From NCBI RefSeq assembly GCF_900104675.1, contig NZ_LT629945.1, positions 991,034 to 1,055,033 of the forward strand: 64,000 nucleotides of DNA. Direction: 5' to 3'. The notes below the pieces were generated by a model. It saw only the letters and a program-made list of their open reading frames with translations, was not told where the DNA came from and did no database searches. The translations under genes and the position numbers were made by a program. Source of the stretch: Angelakisella massiliensis (GTDB taxonomy: Bacteria; Bacillota; Clostridia; Oscillospirales; Ruminococcaceae). Below are positions 9,178 to 17,889 of this stretch, one piece after another (position 1 is the first letter of the stretch; each line of letters begins with the position of its first letter).

Positions 9178-11088
9178 ATGAAAGATACCATGGAACCCTA
9201 CGCCGCGGGGCGGTTTGATGTGGCAGTGATCGGGGCCGGACACGCCGGAGTGGAAGCGGCTTTGGCGGCGGCCCGGCTGGGCTGCTCGGTGGTGCTGTTC
9301 ACCATCAGTCTGGATGCCATTGCCAATATGCCCTGTAATCCTTCCATCGGCGGAACTGCCAAGGGCCACCTGGTCCGGGAACTGGACGCTTTGGGAGGAC
9401 AGATGGGCAAGGCTGCCGATGCCACCATGCTCCAGAGCCGGATGCTCAACCGGGGTAAGGGACCTGCTGTCCACAGCCTCCGGGTCCAGTCGGACCGGCA
9501 GGCATACCATCGGTATATGAAACAGGTGGTGGAGACACAGCCGGGTTTGCTGGTGCGCCAGGGCGAGATCGTCTCCCTGGAGGTGGATGATCAGGGCCGG
9601 GTGGCTTCGGTGACCACTGCCATGGGCGGACGGTATGAGGTTTCCGCAGCCATTATCGCCACAGGAACCTTTTTGAAAGGCAAAATCTTTGTGGGAGAAT
9701 ATTCCCAGGAGAGCGGTCCTGACGGAATGCACCCAGCCAATCATCTGAGTGAAAGCCTGGAGGCGCTGGGCATCTCCCTGCGGCGCTTCAAGACAGGAAC
9801 CCCCGCCCGGGTGCTGAAATCTTCCATTGACTTTTCAGTGCTGGAGGAGCAGCCGGGAGAGGAGCCGGTGATTCCTTTTTCCTTTGAGACTGACGCCTCC
9901 ACCCTTTCCAATAAGATGGTGTGCCATATCGCCTATACCAACGAGGCCACCCATGAGGTGATCCGCCGTAATATTGGCCGTTCCCCCTTGTATGGCGGCA
10001 AGATTGAGGGCATCGGCCCCCGGTACTGCCCCAGCATCGAGGATAAGGTGATGCGCTTTTCGGACAAGCCCCGGCATCAGATGTTTATTGAGCCCATGGG
10101 TGCCGATACGGAGGAGATGTATCTTCAGGGGATGAGCTCCTCCTTGCCGGAGGAGGTACAGGTGGAGTTGTACCGCACTGTCCGTGGATTGGAGCGGGTG
10201 CAGCTGATGCGCACCGCTTATGCCATCGAATATGACTGCATCGATCCCACAGTGCTGCTGCCCACCCTGGAATTCAAACAGGTTCCCGGGCTGTATGGAG
10301 CGGGACAGTTTAACGGCACTTCCGGTTATGAGGAAGCGGCGGTCCAGGGCTTTGTGGCTGGCGTGAATGCCGCACGAAAGATTCAGGGAAAATCCCCCCT
10401 GGTGCTGGAACGGTCCGGTTCTTATATCGGAACCCTCATTGACGACCTGGTGACCAAGGGATGTATGGACCCTTACCGGATGATGACCAGCCGAAGCGAA
10501 TACCGTTTGCTGCTGCGGCAGGATAACGCCGATGTCCGTCTCACTCCTCTGGGATATGAGCTGGGCCTGATTTCCAAAGAGCGGTATGAAAACTTCCTGG
10601 AACAGCAGCGGCAGAAGGAGGAGGAAAAAGCCCGTTTGGCCCGGGTGACCCTTCCGCCCATTGATGCGGTAAATGCTTACCTGGAAGGGGTGGGTACCGC
10701 ACCCATCACCCAATGGACCAGGATGACCGATCTTCTTCGCCGTCCTCAGGTGGATTATGCGGGGTTGGCTCCCTTTGATCCGGAACGGCCCCAGCTCCAT
10801 CCCCATGTGGTGGAACAGGTGGAAATTGAGATCAAGTATGAAGGCTACATCAAAAAGCAGCTGGCGCAGGTGGAGCAGATGCGCCGTTTGGAATCCACCT
10901 CTCTGGAGGGGATCGAGGACTTTCATGAGATCCGAGGACTGCGTCTGGAGGCCATCGAGAAACTCAACCGTATCCGTCCCCTGAGTTTGGGACAGGCTTC
11001 CAGAATTTCCGGGGTGAGCCCGGCGGATATTTCGGTGCTGCTCATTTCCCTGGAACAACGGAAGCAAGGAGGGACCCGCCATGATTGA
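9178..11088 (+). CDS. mnmG: tRNA uridine-5-carboxymethylaminomethyl modification enzyme MnmG (GidA)
   Basis: 636 residues, full length. It is the FAD-dependent partner of MnmE in U34 tRNA modification. The N-terminal FAD-binding motif is [21 protein letters not shown]. Family blocks [20 protein letters not shown]-like (here with LD), KTGTPARV and the [16 protein letters not shown] region are present, as is the helical C-terminal domain that binds MnmE. ATG 9178 is preceded by AGGAG at 7-nt spacing; an upstream in-frame ATG at 9142 lacks a site. The stop overlaps rsmG by 8 nt, indicating translational coupling. Confidence 0.97.
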   Translation: [636 protein letters not shown]

Positions 11089-11791
11089 AAAACAGGCTTT
11101 TTTGGATCTTCTTTCTCAGGCAGGAATAGAGCCGATGGAGGAAGATTATCTAAAATTTTCCATTTATTGCCAAATGCTCCAGGAGTGGAATGAAAAAATC
11201 AATCTCACCGCCATCACAGACGATGAAGGTATTGCAGTAAAGCATTTTGTGGACAGCCTGCTGCCCATGACCATGTTTGATCTGCCGGAGCATCCCCGCC
11301 TGATCGATGTGGGGACAGGAGCGGGTTTTCCCTCCATCCCCATGAAGCTCATTCGCTCGGATATTCAGCTTACCCTTTTGGACAGCCTGGAAAAGCGGCT
11401 GAATTTCCTGCGGAATCTTTCCGCCCGGTTGGGTATTGATGCTGTCACACTTCATGCCCGGGCGGAGGAAGCGGGAAAGGACCCCAAACACCGGGAAAAA
11501 TATGATGTAGCTACTTCACGGGCAGTGGCGGCTATGGGTGTATTGGCAGAATATTGCCTGCCGCTGGTGAAGGTGGGGGGCGTATTGCTGGCCCTCAAGG
11601 GAAGCAGCGGCCGCCAGGAAGCGGAGGATGGAAAGCGGGCCATTGAGCTGTGCGGCGGCAGGGTGGAGGCGATTCATGACTACGCTTTGCCCAATGGCGA
11701 CCCCAGAACTTTGGTGATTGTGCGAAAGATATCGCAAACTCCCCCTAAATATCCCAGAAACGCTGGTCAAATTTCAAAAAGACCGTTGTAA
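11081..11791 (+). CDS. rsmG: 16S rRNA (guanine-527-N7)-methyltransferase RsmG (GidB)
   Basis: 236 residues. SAM-dependent methyltransferase of 16S rRNA G527. SAM-binding motif I is IDVGTGAGFPSIPMKL, with the WNEKINLTAI motif upstream, LLDSLEKRLNFL and a TSRAVAAM block, all typical of RsmG. The start overlaps the mnmG stop (ATGATTGA), and the AAGGAGGG site lies within mnmG. The order mnmG-rsmG-noc is the conserved Firmicute arrangement near the replication origin. Confidence 0.96.
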   Translation: MIEKQAFLDLLSQAGIEPMEEDYLKFSIYCQMLQEWNEKINLTAITDDEGIAVKHFVDSLLPMTMFDLPEHPRLIDVGTGAGFPSIPMKLIRSDIQLTLLDSLEKRLNFLRNLSARLGIDAVTLHARAEEAGKDPKHREKYDVATSRAVAAMGVLAEYCLPLVKVGGVLLALKGSSGRQEAEDGKRAIELCGGRVEAIHDYALPNGDPRTLVIVRKISQTPPKYPRNAGQISKRPL

Positions 11792-11936
11792 AGAGGCGAA
11801 ATTGATCTTTTTCAGCGGAATTTTCACGGACGAAAAGCTTCGCCTTTTTTGGCGCCTGATGGTATGATAGGTCCAGAAGGACCTGAACCGGGACAAGCCC
11901 GGCTGCCACAGGCGCTGTTTTTTTGGAGGTGAGGGG

Positions 11937-12767
11937 ATGAAATTCGGCGGACGGCCCAAGGTGGTCAATAAAGTGGTGCTGCTGCCGGTGGAGGAGATTC
12001 ATCCCAGTCCCTATCAGCCCCGCCGGTATTTTGGTGAGGAGGAGCTGGATAGTCTCGCCCGAAGCATCGCTCAAAATGGTCTGCTCAGTCCCATTATCGT
12101 CCGAAAGGATGAGGAGGGCGGATATCAGCTGATTGCCGGGGAGCGGCGGTTGATGGCCTGCCGAAGATTGGGACAGTGGGAGATCCCCGCCATTGTGCAG
12201 GAGAAGGATGATCTTTCGGCGGCGGTGCTTACCCTCATCGAGAATCTACATCGGGAGAATCTCAGCTTTTTTGAGGAAGCGGAAGGAATTTACCAGCTGA
12301 TACAGGAAAGCGGACTGAGCCAGCAGAAAATATGTGCCGTGCTGGATATGGCTCAGCCTACTGTCGCCAATAAACTGCGGCTGCTGCGTCTTTCTCCGGC
12401 TGTGCGGGATACGGTGGAAGAACTGGGTTTGACAGAGCGGACTGCCAGAGCGCTTCTTCGGTTGGAAGGAGAGGAACGGCAGCTGAAAGCCTGTCGTTAT
12501 ATTGCGGCCCATCATCTCACATCGGCCCAAGGGGAAAGCTATATTGCCCGTTTGGCAGAGGAGCAGGGAAGAAGGAATCGGCCATCGGGACATTTGCGGG
12601 ATTATCGTTTGATTTTTTCCACCATGGATAAGGCGGTGGCACAGCTGAAGGAGGCAGGTATTCCGGTAAAAACGGAGAAATCCGAAGAGGAGGACTGTGT
12701 TTGCTACACTGTTCGGGTGCCAAAGGCCAAGACTGCAAAAAAACGGTCTCAGACGGTTGCAGTTTGA
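11937..12767 (+). CDS. noc: Nucleoid occlusion protein Noc (ParB family)
   Basis: 276 residues, ParB/Noc family CTPase clamp. The N-terminal CTP-binding domain has IHPSPYQPRRYF and the GERRLMACR arginine patch, then IENLHRENLSFFEEAEG. The HTH lies around SQQKICAVLDMAQPTVANKL. In Bacillus, Noc binds its own sites and blocks division over the nucleoid. It is assigned as Noc rather than ParB because it lies between rsmG and soj and a second, better ParB follows at 14,744. GGAGGTGAGGGG precedes the ATG. No amphipathic N-terminal membrane helix was confirmed. Confidence 0.9.
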   Translation: MKFGGRPKVVNKVVLLPVEEIHPSPYQPRRYFGEEELDSLARSIAQNGLLSPIIVRKDEEGGYQLIAGERRLMACRRLGQWEIPAIVQEKDDLSAAVLTLIENLHRENLSFFEEAEGIYQLIQESGLSQQKICAVLDMAQPTVANKLRLLRLSPAVRDTVEELGLTERTARALLRLEGEERQLKACRYIAAHHLTSAQGESYIARLAEEQGRRNRPSGHLRDYRLIFSTMDKAVAQLKEAGIPVKTEKSEEEDCVCYTVRVPKAKTAKKRSQTVAV

Positions 12768-12860
12768 AAGAAGGCTTTTTATTTTACAGTCACTCTCTCT
12801 CATCAGAGAGTTGATCATATCACTTCCCAACCTGATCTGTTCTTCGGAGCAGAAGAAAGG

Positions 12861-12890
12861 AGCCGGTCCTGAGGGCCGGCTTTTTTCTTT
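12861..12890 (+). terminator. noc terminator
   Basis: AGCCGG-tcctgag-gg-CCGGCT stem followed by TTTTTTCTTT, about 95 nt after the noc stop. Confidence 0.85.
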
Positions 12891-13444
12891 TCAGGCAAAA
12901 TGGATGGAATGAAACGTAAAATGGCGGAAAACAGGACTGCGGATATCCTGCGTTTCTCAATTTTTTCAGCAGCAGCAAGAAAATCCTTTCATTCCAGGAC
13001 TTGAGAAAAATCCGGAGCTGTTTTGAATGTGGGTTGCCAGAGACACAGCAGCAAGGGGGGACAGTGGAGAGAAAAAATGTTAGAATAAATTAACCTTGTT
13101 ATTGCTTTCATATCTGGTGAGAACTTGTGGTTTTATCCTGAAGAGCGGCAAGCTATCTGATGGGGAAAATGGAGTGGTGGTGGAGATAAGAACGGTGTTG
13201 GTGAAGCAGGCAAAGAAGTATGATCTTTGGGCTGAAAGGAAAAATACCGGTTCAAGAATTGCCGGGCTGCTTTTATAATGGCTATCTTTTCGGAAACGAT
13301 GAAGCCTCTGCTGAGGAACCGCGGAAGAATCAGTAAGGTCAAAGAAATTACAGGGAGGAGGTCTTACATGATTTTGCCTCTTAAAAATCTATTTTCAGCG
13401 GTTATATTGCATCTTTCTTCTGAAAATCCTTTTCTGGCTCCTGA
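12891..13444. other. Gene-free region before parS sites
   Basis: No open frame with a ribosome site and coding character was found. No DnaA-box cluster (TTATNCACA) was seen, so this is not an evident oriC. Confidence 0.5.
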
Positions 13445-13460
13445 TGTTTCACGTGAAACA
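13445..13460. promoter_or_regulatory. parS site 1
   Basis: Perfect 16-bp palindrome TGTTTCACGTGAAACA, the conserved bacterial parS sequence bound by ParB/Spo0J. Confidence 0.97.
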
Positions 13461-13555
13461 TTACTGATTTGGCCGGAACCAGGCTGGACGTGTCTGTTCC
13501 ATGCTGCCATTGTTTGAAAAGCTTTCTCTCAGTGTGATTTGAGAGGAACGGGTGA

Positions 13556-13571
13556 TGTTTCACGTGAAACA
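13556..13571. promoter_or_regulatory. parS site 2
   Basis: Second perfect TGTTTCACGTGAAACA, 111 bp after the first. Confidence 0.97.
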
Positions 13572-13673
13572 CTGCTTGATCTGGCAGGAGCAAATTGTTT
13601 AGAGCTATCTTCTTGATGCTGCTTTTTGAAAAACTTTGTTTTCCAACTGCTTTGACAAAGACATCCTGGGTCA

Positions 13674-13689
13674 TGTTTCACGTGAAACA
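13674..13689. promoter_or_regulatory. parS site 3
   Basis: Third perfect TGTTTCACGTGAAACA, 118 bp after the second and 25 bp before the -35 box of the parA promoter, so ParB loading may also affect parAB transcription. Confidence 0.97.
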
Positions 13690-13713
13690 TTTTCTGAAAC
13701 CAGTGAAGCACCC

Positions 13714-13743
13714 TTGTTACACCCATAAAAAGTGTGCTATAAT
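13714..13743 (+). promoter_or_regulatory. parA promoter
   Basis: TTGTTA (13714-13719), 18-bp spacer, TATAAT (13738-13743). The leader to parA is about 205 nt. Confidence 0.7.
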
Positions 13744-13954
13744 AGTTTTTGTCGAAGAAAGAACGCTCTTTTACCTCGGTTTTCAGGAGGAAAAGGAGTG
13801 ATTTGTCCCCCAAAAGGGGATTTCCAAAGGATTTTGGCCCCATGGTGGGAAGATCCCTGGAAGATGATGCAGCGATCCCTGGAGAGCCACAGATCGGCCC
13901 AGGAGAGGGAACAGCCGCTTCACCGGCTGGAGCAAAACAAGGAGAGATGGAAAA

Positions 13955-14728
13955 ATGGGCAAAATTATTGCTGTGGCCAACCAGAAAGGCGGCGTGGGAA
14001 AGACCACAACGGCAGTGAATCTGGCGGCCGGACTGGGTGAAAAGGGCAAAAAGGTGCTGTTGGTGGACCTGGACCCCCAGGGAAATGCCACCAGCGGCTT
14101 TGGCATCAGTAAAAAAGAGGTGGAAATTTCCGGCTATGATGTGCTGATTTTAAGCACTCCGGTGGAAAAGGCCACCATCCGTACCAAATTTAAGAATGTC
14201 AGCATCGTTCCCAGCCATATTTCCCTGGCAGGAGCGGAAATCGAGCTGGTGGAGCTGGAAAACCGTTCCCTGGGCCTGCGCGCCTCTCTCCTTCAGGTAA
14301 AGGACCAGTATGATTTCATTATCATCGATTGTCCGCCCTCTCTGGGGTTGATCACCGTCAACGCTTTGGCGGCTTCGGATACCATCCTCATTCCCATTCA
14401 GCCGGAATATTACGCTTTGGAGGGCCTTTCTCAGCTGATGAGCACCGTGCGCACCGTAAAACGGATGTACAACAGCCAGCTGGAAATCGAAGGGGTGCTG
14501 CTGACCATGTACGACAGCCGCCTGAATCTCACCCTCCAGGTGGTGGATGAAGTGAAAAAATTCTTTGCGGGCAAGATTTTCAAAACCATTATTCCCCGGA
14601 ATGTCCGGCTTTCTGAGGCGCCCAGCTTCGGCCAGCCAATCATGTATTATGACCGCAGTTCCCGGGGAGCGGAAGCTTATATGAACCTGACTGCGGAGGT
14701 CATCCGCAACAACAGGACCAAAAAATAA
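13955..14728 (+). CDS. soj: Chromosome partitioning ATPase ParA (Soj)
   Basis: 257 residues, ParA/MinD-type ATPase. Deviant Walker A KGGVGKTTTAVNLAAGLG, switch I region DLDPQGNATSGFG, and Walker B IIIDCPPSLGLITVNAL. With ParB and parS it segregates newly replicated origins and, in Bacillus, modulates DnaA. Length and motifs are complete. AAGGAGAG precedes the ATG. parB follows after 15 nt, a two-gene operon driven from the promoter at 13,714. Confidence 0.96.
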   Translation: MGKIIAVANQKGGVGKTTTAVNLAAGLGEKGKKVLLVDLDPQGNATSGFGISKKEVEISGYDVLILSTPVEKATIRTKFKNVSIVPSHISLAGAEIELVELENRSLGLRASLLQVKDQYDFIIIDCPPSLGLITVNALAASDTILIPIQPEYYALEGLSQLMSTVRTVKRMYNSQLEIEGVLLTMYDSRLNLTLQVVDEVKKFFAGKIFKTIIPRNVRLSEAPSFGQPIMYYDRSSRGAEAYMNLTAEVIRNNRTKK

Positions 14729-14743
14729 AGGAGGGACCTGAAA

Positions 14744-15604
14744 ATGGCCAAAAAAGGCGGTTTGGGCAAGGGGCTCAATGCCCTGTTTTTGGATAATGAA
14801 GCGGAAGAATCCGGTTCCCTGATGCGGCTGCGGCTTTCAGATGTGGAGCCAAACAAGGATCAGCCCCGGGACCGGTTTGATCAGGAAGCCCTCCAGGAGC
14901 TGGCGGATTCCATCCGGGAGCATGGGGTGCTGCAGCCCATTGTGGTGCGGGCTATTCCCGGCGGCACCTATCAGATCATCGCCGGAGAGCGTCGGTGGAG
15001 AGCCTCCCGTCTGGCGGAGCAGCGGGATATTCCCGCCATTGTGGTGGATGCCGATGATAATAAGGTGATGGAACTGGCCCTTATTGAGAACCTTCAGCGG
15101 GAAGATCTGACGGTGATTGAGGAGGCTCAGGGCTACAAAGCACTGATGGAAACCTATGGCATGACCCAGGAACAGGTGGCTGCACGGGTAGGAAAATCCC
15201 GTCCGGTTATCGCCAATGCCCTGCGGCTGCTGTCCCTGCCGCCCCGGGTGCTGGATGAACTGGAAAACGGCGGCATCACCCCTGGCCATGCCCGGGTATT
15301 GGCAGGTGTGGAGGAAGAGCGGATAGACAGTCTGCTGGACCGGGTGATTGTGGAGGGACTGACAGTCCGGCAGCTGGAACAGCTGGCCAAAAAGCCCGAT
15401 GCCCCCGCCAAAGAGCCCAAGGAAAAGGAAAAATCCGCTTGGGGTGATTCCTATTATAAAGAAGTGGAGCTGAGCCTGCGGGATACTTTGGGCAGAAAGG
15501 TGAAGGTCCGCAAAAAAGGAGACACCGGCACCCTGGAAATCCAGTTTTATTCCCGGGAGGAGCTGGAGGATCTGGCCGCCCGGCTGGCAAAAGAGGAGCA
15601 GTAA
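14744..15604 (+). CDS. parB: Chromosome partitioning protein ParB (Spo0J)
   Basis: 286 residues. N-terminus KKGGLGKGLNALF is the ParA-stimulating segment. The CTP-binding domain has NKDQPRDRFD, the GERRWRAS arginine patch and IENLQREDLTVIEEAQGY. The HTH MTQEQVAARVGKSRPVIANA reads the parS palindromes found just upstream. The C-terminal dimerisation domain ends in LEDLAARLAKEEQ. The protein loads at parS as a sliding clamp and recruits ParA and SMC. It lies 15 nt after parA with AAGGAGGG as ribosome site. Confidence 0.96.
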   Translation: MAKKGGLGKGLNALFLDNEAEESGSLMRLRLSDVEPNKDQPRDRFDQEALQELADSIREHGVLQPIVVRAIPGGTYQIIAGERRWRASRLAEQRDIPAIVVDADDNKVMELALIENLQREDLTVIEEAQGYKALMETYGMTQEQVAARVGKSRPVIANALRLLSLPPRVLDELENGGITPGHARVLAGVEEERIDSLLDRVIVEGLTVRQLEQLAKKPDAPAKEPKEKEKSAWGDSYYKEVELSLRDTLGRKVKVRKKGDTGTLEIQFYSREELEDLAARLAKEEQ

Positions 15605-15673
15605 AGTCACTTGGGGCAGCAGCGCTCTTTTGTGACAGACCGCATTCTCAATTCCCAATAACATCAAAAGCAG

Positions 15674-15722
15674 AAAAGGGCGTTTTCCCATTGCTTTTCA
15701 GGGGAAAATCGCCCTTTCCCTT
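15674..15722 (+). terminator. parB terminator
   Basis: AAGGGCGTTTTCCC and GGGGAAAATCGCCCTT arms, then a pyrimidine-rich tail. It is about 70 nt after the parB stop and nearly symmetrical, so it could work in both directions. Confidence 0.7.
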
Positions 15723-15826
15723 CTTGATAATGGTTTAAAACAAGGCGACTTTGATAAAATACCATATTTAATTTTGGACAAGATATACAGCAAATCAATG
15801 CTATTAGGACACCAAAGGAGAAAACC

Positions 15827-16501
15827 ATGGACCAACGACTGACCCTGATCAAAGAAATGGCACGCCCCTGCCGCTGCGGGGCGGATATCGGCACCGATCA
15901 CGGTTATCTGATCTGTTCGCTGGTGGAAGAGGGAATCGCTCAGCGTGGCATCGCCGCGGATATCAATGCCATGCCTCTTGATAAAGCCCGCCAGGAAGTG
16001 ATCCGCCGGGGATTGGAGGAGCGTATTCAGCTGGTGCTCACCGACGGTCTCACCGGCATCGACCCCGAAGAGGTGGACGAGGTGTTTATTGCGGGAATGG
16101 GCGGGGATTTGATGGCCCAGATCCTGGACCGTTGGCCCGGCAGCCGCCGGTCAGACAAGGTCTTTTGCCTCCAGCCCATGTCCAAGGGGGAACACCTGCG
16201 GAGATTTCTGTTCCAGGAAGGGTTTTATGTGGAGGAAGAGAAATGCTGCGTGGCCGCCGGACGTCCCTATTCGGTGATGAGAGTGATCTATACCGGCCGG
16301 AGGGAAGCCCATCTGCCGGAGGAAGAATATGTGGGAAAAATCGACTTTTCCACCGATGAAGCTGAGGCCTATGGGAAAAAGGTGCTGGCGGCGCTGGAAA
16401 AGCGGCGGAAAGGGCTGGCTCAGGGAACCGGCGACCGGATGGGAGAGCTGCAGGAAACGGAAGCACTGATACAAGCTGTCAAAAGGAGGATGGAGCAATG
16501 A
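15827..16501 (+). CDS. trmK: tRNA (adenine-22-N1)-methyltransferase TrmK
   Basis: 224 residues, SAM-dependent methyltransferase that makes m1A22 in tRNA in Gram-positive bacteria. Motif I is CGADIGTDHGYLICSLVEEG; the catalytic-region motif is VFIAGMGGDLM and a later motif is LQPMSKGEHLRRFL. A C-terminal coiled segment follows. AAAGGAG precedes the ATG. The ATG of the next gene overlaps its stop by 4 nt (ATGA); trmK next to the nif3-like gene is a common Firmicute pair, as in Bacillus yqfN-yqfO. Confidence 0.93.
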   Translation: MDQRLTLIKEMARPCRCGADIGTDHGYLICSLVEEGIAQRGIAADINAMPLDKARQEVIRRGLEERIQLVLTDGLTGIDPEEVDEVFIAGMGGDLMAQILDRWPGSRRSDKVFCLQPMSKGEHLRRFLFQEGFYVEEEKCCVAAGRPYSVMRVIYTGRREAHLPEEEYVGKIDFSTDEAEAYGKKVLAALEKRRKGLAQGTGDRMGELQETEALIQAVKRRMEQ

Positions 16502-17589
16502 AAATCAAAGAAGTGGTACGCTGCGGGGATCAGCTGGCCCCGCTGAACAGCGCTTTGGATTGGGACAACAGCGGTTTATTGGTGGGGGACCCGGAGGAAG
16601 AGGTAACAGGTATCCTCACTGCGCTGGACGCTACCCTGCCGGTGGTGAAAGAAGCGGAGGCCAAGGGCTGCAATCTCATTGTGACCCATCATCCGGTGAT
16701 TTTTCATGCTCAAAAGAGATTTACCGCCGGAAACATTGCCTTTGAGGCGGCCCGCCGGGGAATCTCCATCCTTTCCCTGCACACCTGTTATGATATGGCG
16801 GATCAGGGGGTCAACCGGGCGCTGGCGGAGACATTGGGACTTGAAAATATCCGCCCGCTGCTGAGAGAAAAAATGAAAAACTGGAAAAAACTGACAACCT
16901 ATGTGCCCAAGGCCCAGGCGGAACAGCTGTATCAGGCTTTGTCTGAGGCTGGCTGCGGCGATGGGGGAGACTACAGCGGCGTTTGTTTCTTCACCCAGGG
17001 CCAGGGCCGCTTCTGTCCCATGGAGGGCTCCCATCCTGTGTTGGGAACGGTGGGACGTATGGAAAAGGTGGAGGAAGTGCGGATGGAAACCGCCTTTCCC
17101 CCGGAGCTGGAATCCCAGGTGGTGGAGGCTTTGAAGCAGAATCACCCCTATGAAAAACCGGTATGGGATATCTGGACCCTGGAGAACTTTGGGGAAGAAT
17201 ATTGGCTGGGCTGTGTTGGAGAGTTGCCGGAACCCATGACCGAGAAGGCTTTTGCCCAGCTCATCCAGGAGCGGCTGCATATAACGCCCAGGTACAATCC
17301 TGGCCAAAGATTGATCCGCCAGGTGGGACTGTGTGGAGGAAGCGGCGGGGAACTGATGGCCGAAGCCATGAAAGCCCACGGATGGCAATACCAGGCCTTT
17401 GTGACCGCTGAGGTCAAACATCATCAGTTTATGGAAGCTGAGCAGCTGGGGGTCACCCTCTATGACGCCAGCCATTACGCCACTGAAGTGGTGGCCATCC
17501 CATGGCTGACCCGGCAGCTGGCCGCGCAGGTGGTGGAGAAAGTTCCCGTTGCCATGGCCACAGCCTATCAGGGGGAGATTGCAGGCTGA
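16498..17589 (+). CDS. Nif3-like dinuclear metal-centre protein (YqfO type)
   Basis: 363 residues, the long Firmicute form: an N-terminal Nif3 half, a central PII/CutA-like insert around residues 125-230, and a C-terminal Nif3 half. Metal ligands are visible in LIVTHHPVIFHAQKR, SLHTCYDMADQGVN and EVKHHQFMEAE. The family forms toroidal hexamers with two metals per subunit. Its biochemical role is not settled (GTP cyclohydrolase I type 2 is an over-annotation). It overlaps trmK by 4 nt and is translationally coupled to it. Confidence 0.9.
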   Translation: MKIKEVVRCGDQLAPLNSALDWDNSGLLVGDPEEEVTGILTALDATLPVVKEAEAKGCNLIVTHHPVIFHAQKRFTAGNIAFEAARRGISILSLHTCYDMADQGVNRALAETLGLENIRPLLREKMKNWKKLTTYVPKAQAEQLYQALSEAGCGDGGDYSGVCFFTQGQGRFCPMEGSHPVLGTVGRMEKVEEVRMETAFPPELESQVVEALKQNHPYEKPVWDIWTLENFGEEYWLGCVGELPEPMTEKAFAQLIQERLHITPRYNPGQRLIRQVGLCGGSGGELMAEAMKAHGWQYQAFVTAEVKHHQFMEAEQLGVTLYDASHYATEVVAIPWLTRQLAAQVVEKVPVAMATAYQGEIAG

Positions 17590-17889
17590 AAGGAAAGGGG
17601 ACAGTGAGGAGCTTTCCCTCTCCCTCCCATTGAAGGGCGAAGATTTCAGCCGGCAAGGGAGCAGATCTTTTCCGGCACCAGCAGGGCGGTTGTGTCTGGG
17701 GACGGGATTTCAAGAGAACGGGGGGTTGGGTGCGGTTTGCTGCCGCTGGAATCCCTTTTTCCTGGAGCGGCTTCTGTCCCGCCGGCTCTGATTCGCCGGT
17801 AAAATCCGCCCACTTTCCACACTGCGGGGAAGATTGCGTGGAAAACTTTTCAGATCAAACCGCCCCGGAGCAATGATAAGGAGAATAAA
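17590..17889. other. Gene-free region before rqcH
   Basis: 300 bases with no supported gene. A GCCGGCTCTGATTCGCCGGT hairpin lies near 17,782. The rqcH ribosome site AAGGAG is at the end. Confidence 0.4.

Noticed and set aside
12780-13954. Replication origin (oriC) in the noc-parA gap
   Set aside because: No DnaA-box cluster or AT-rich unwinding region was seen and dnaA is not in the window; the region is explained by parS sites.
17549-17791. 80-codon frame after the nif3-like gene
   Set aside because: It begins inside the preceding gene in another frame, with no ribosome site and no recognisable features.
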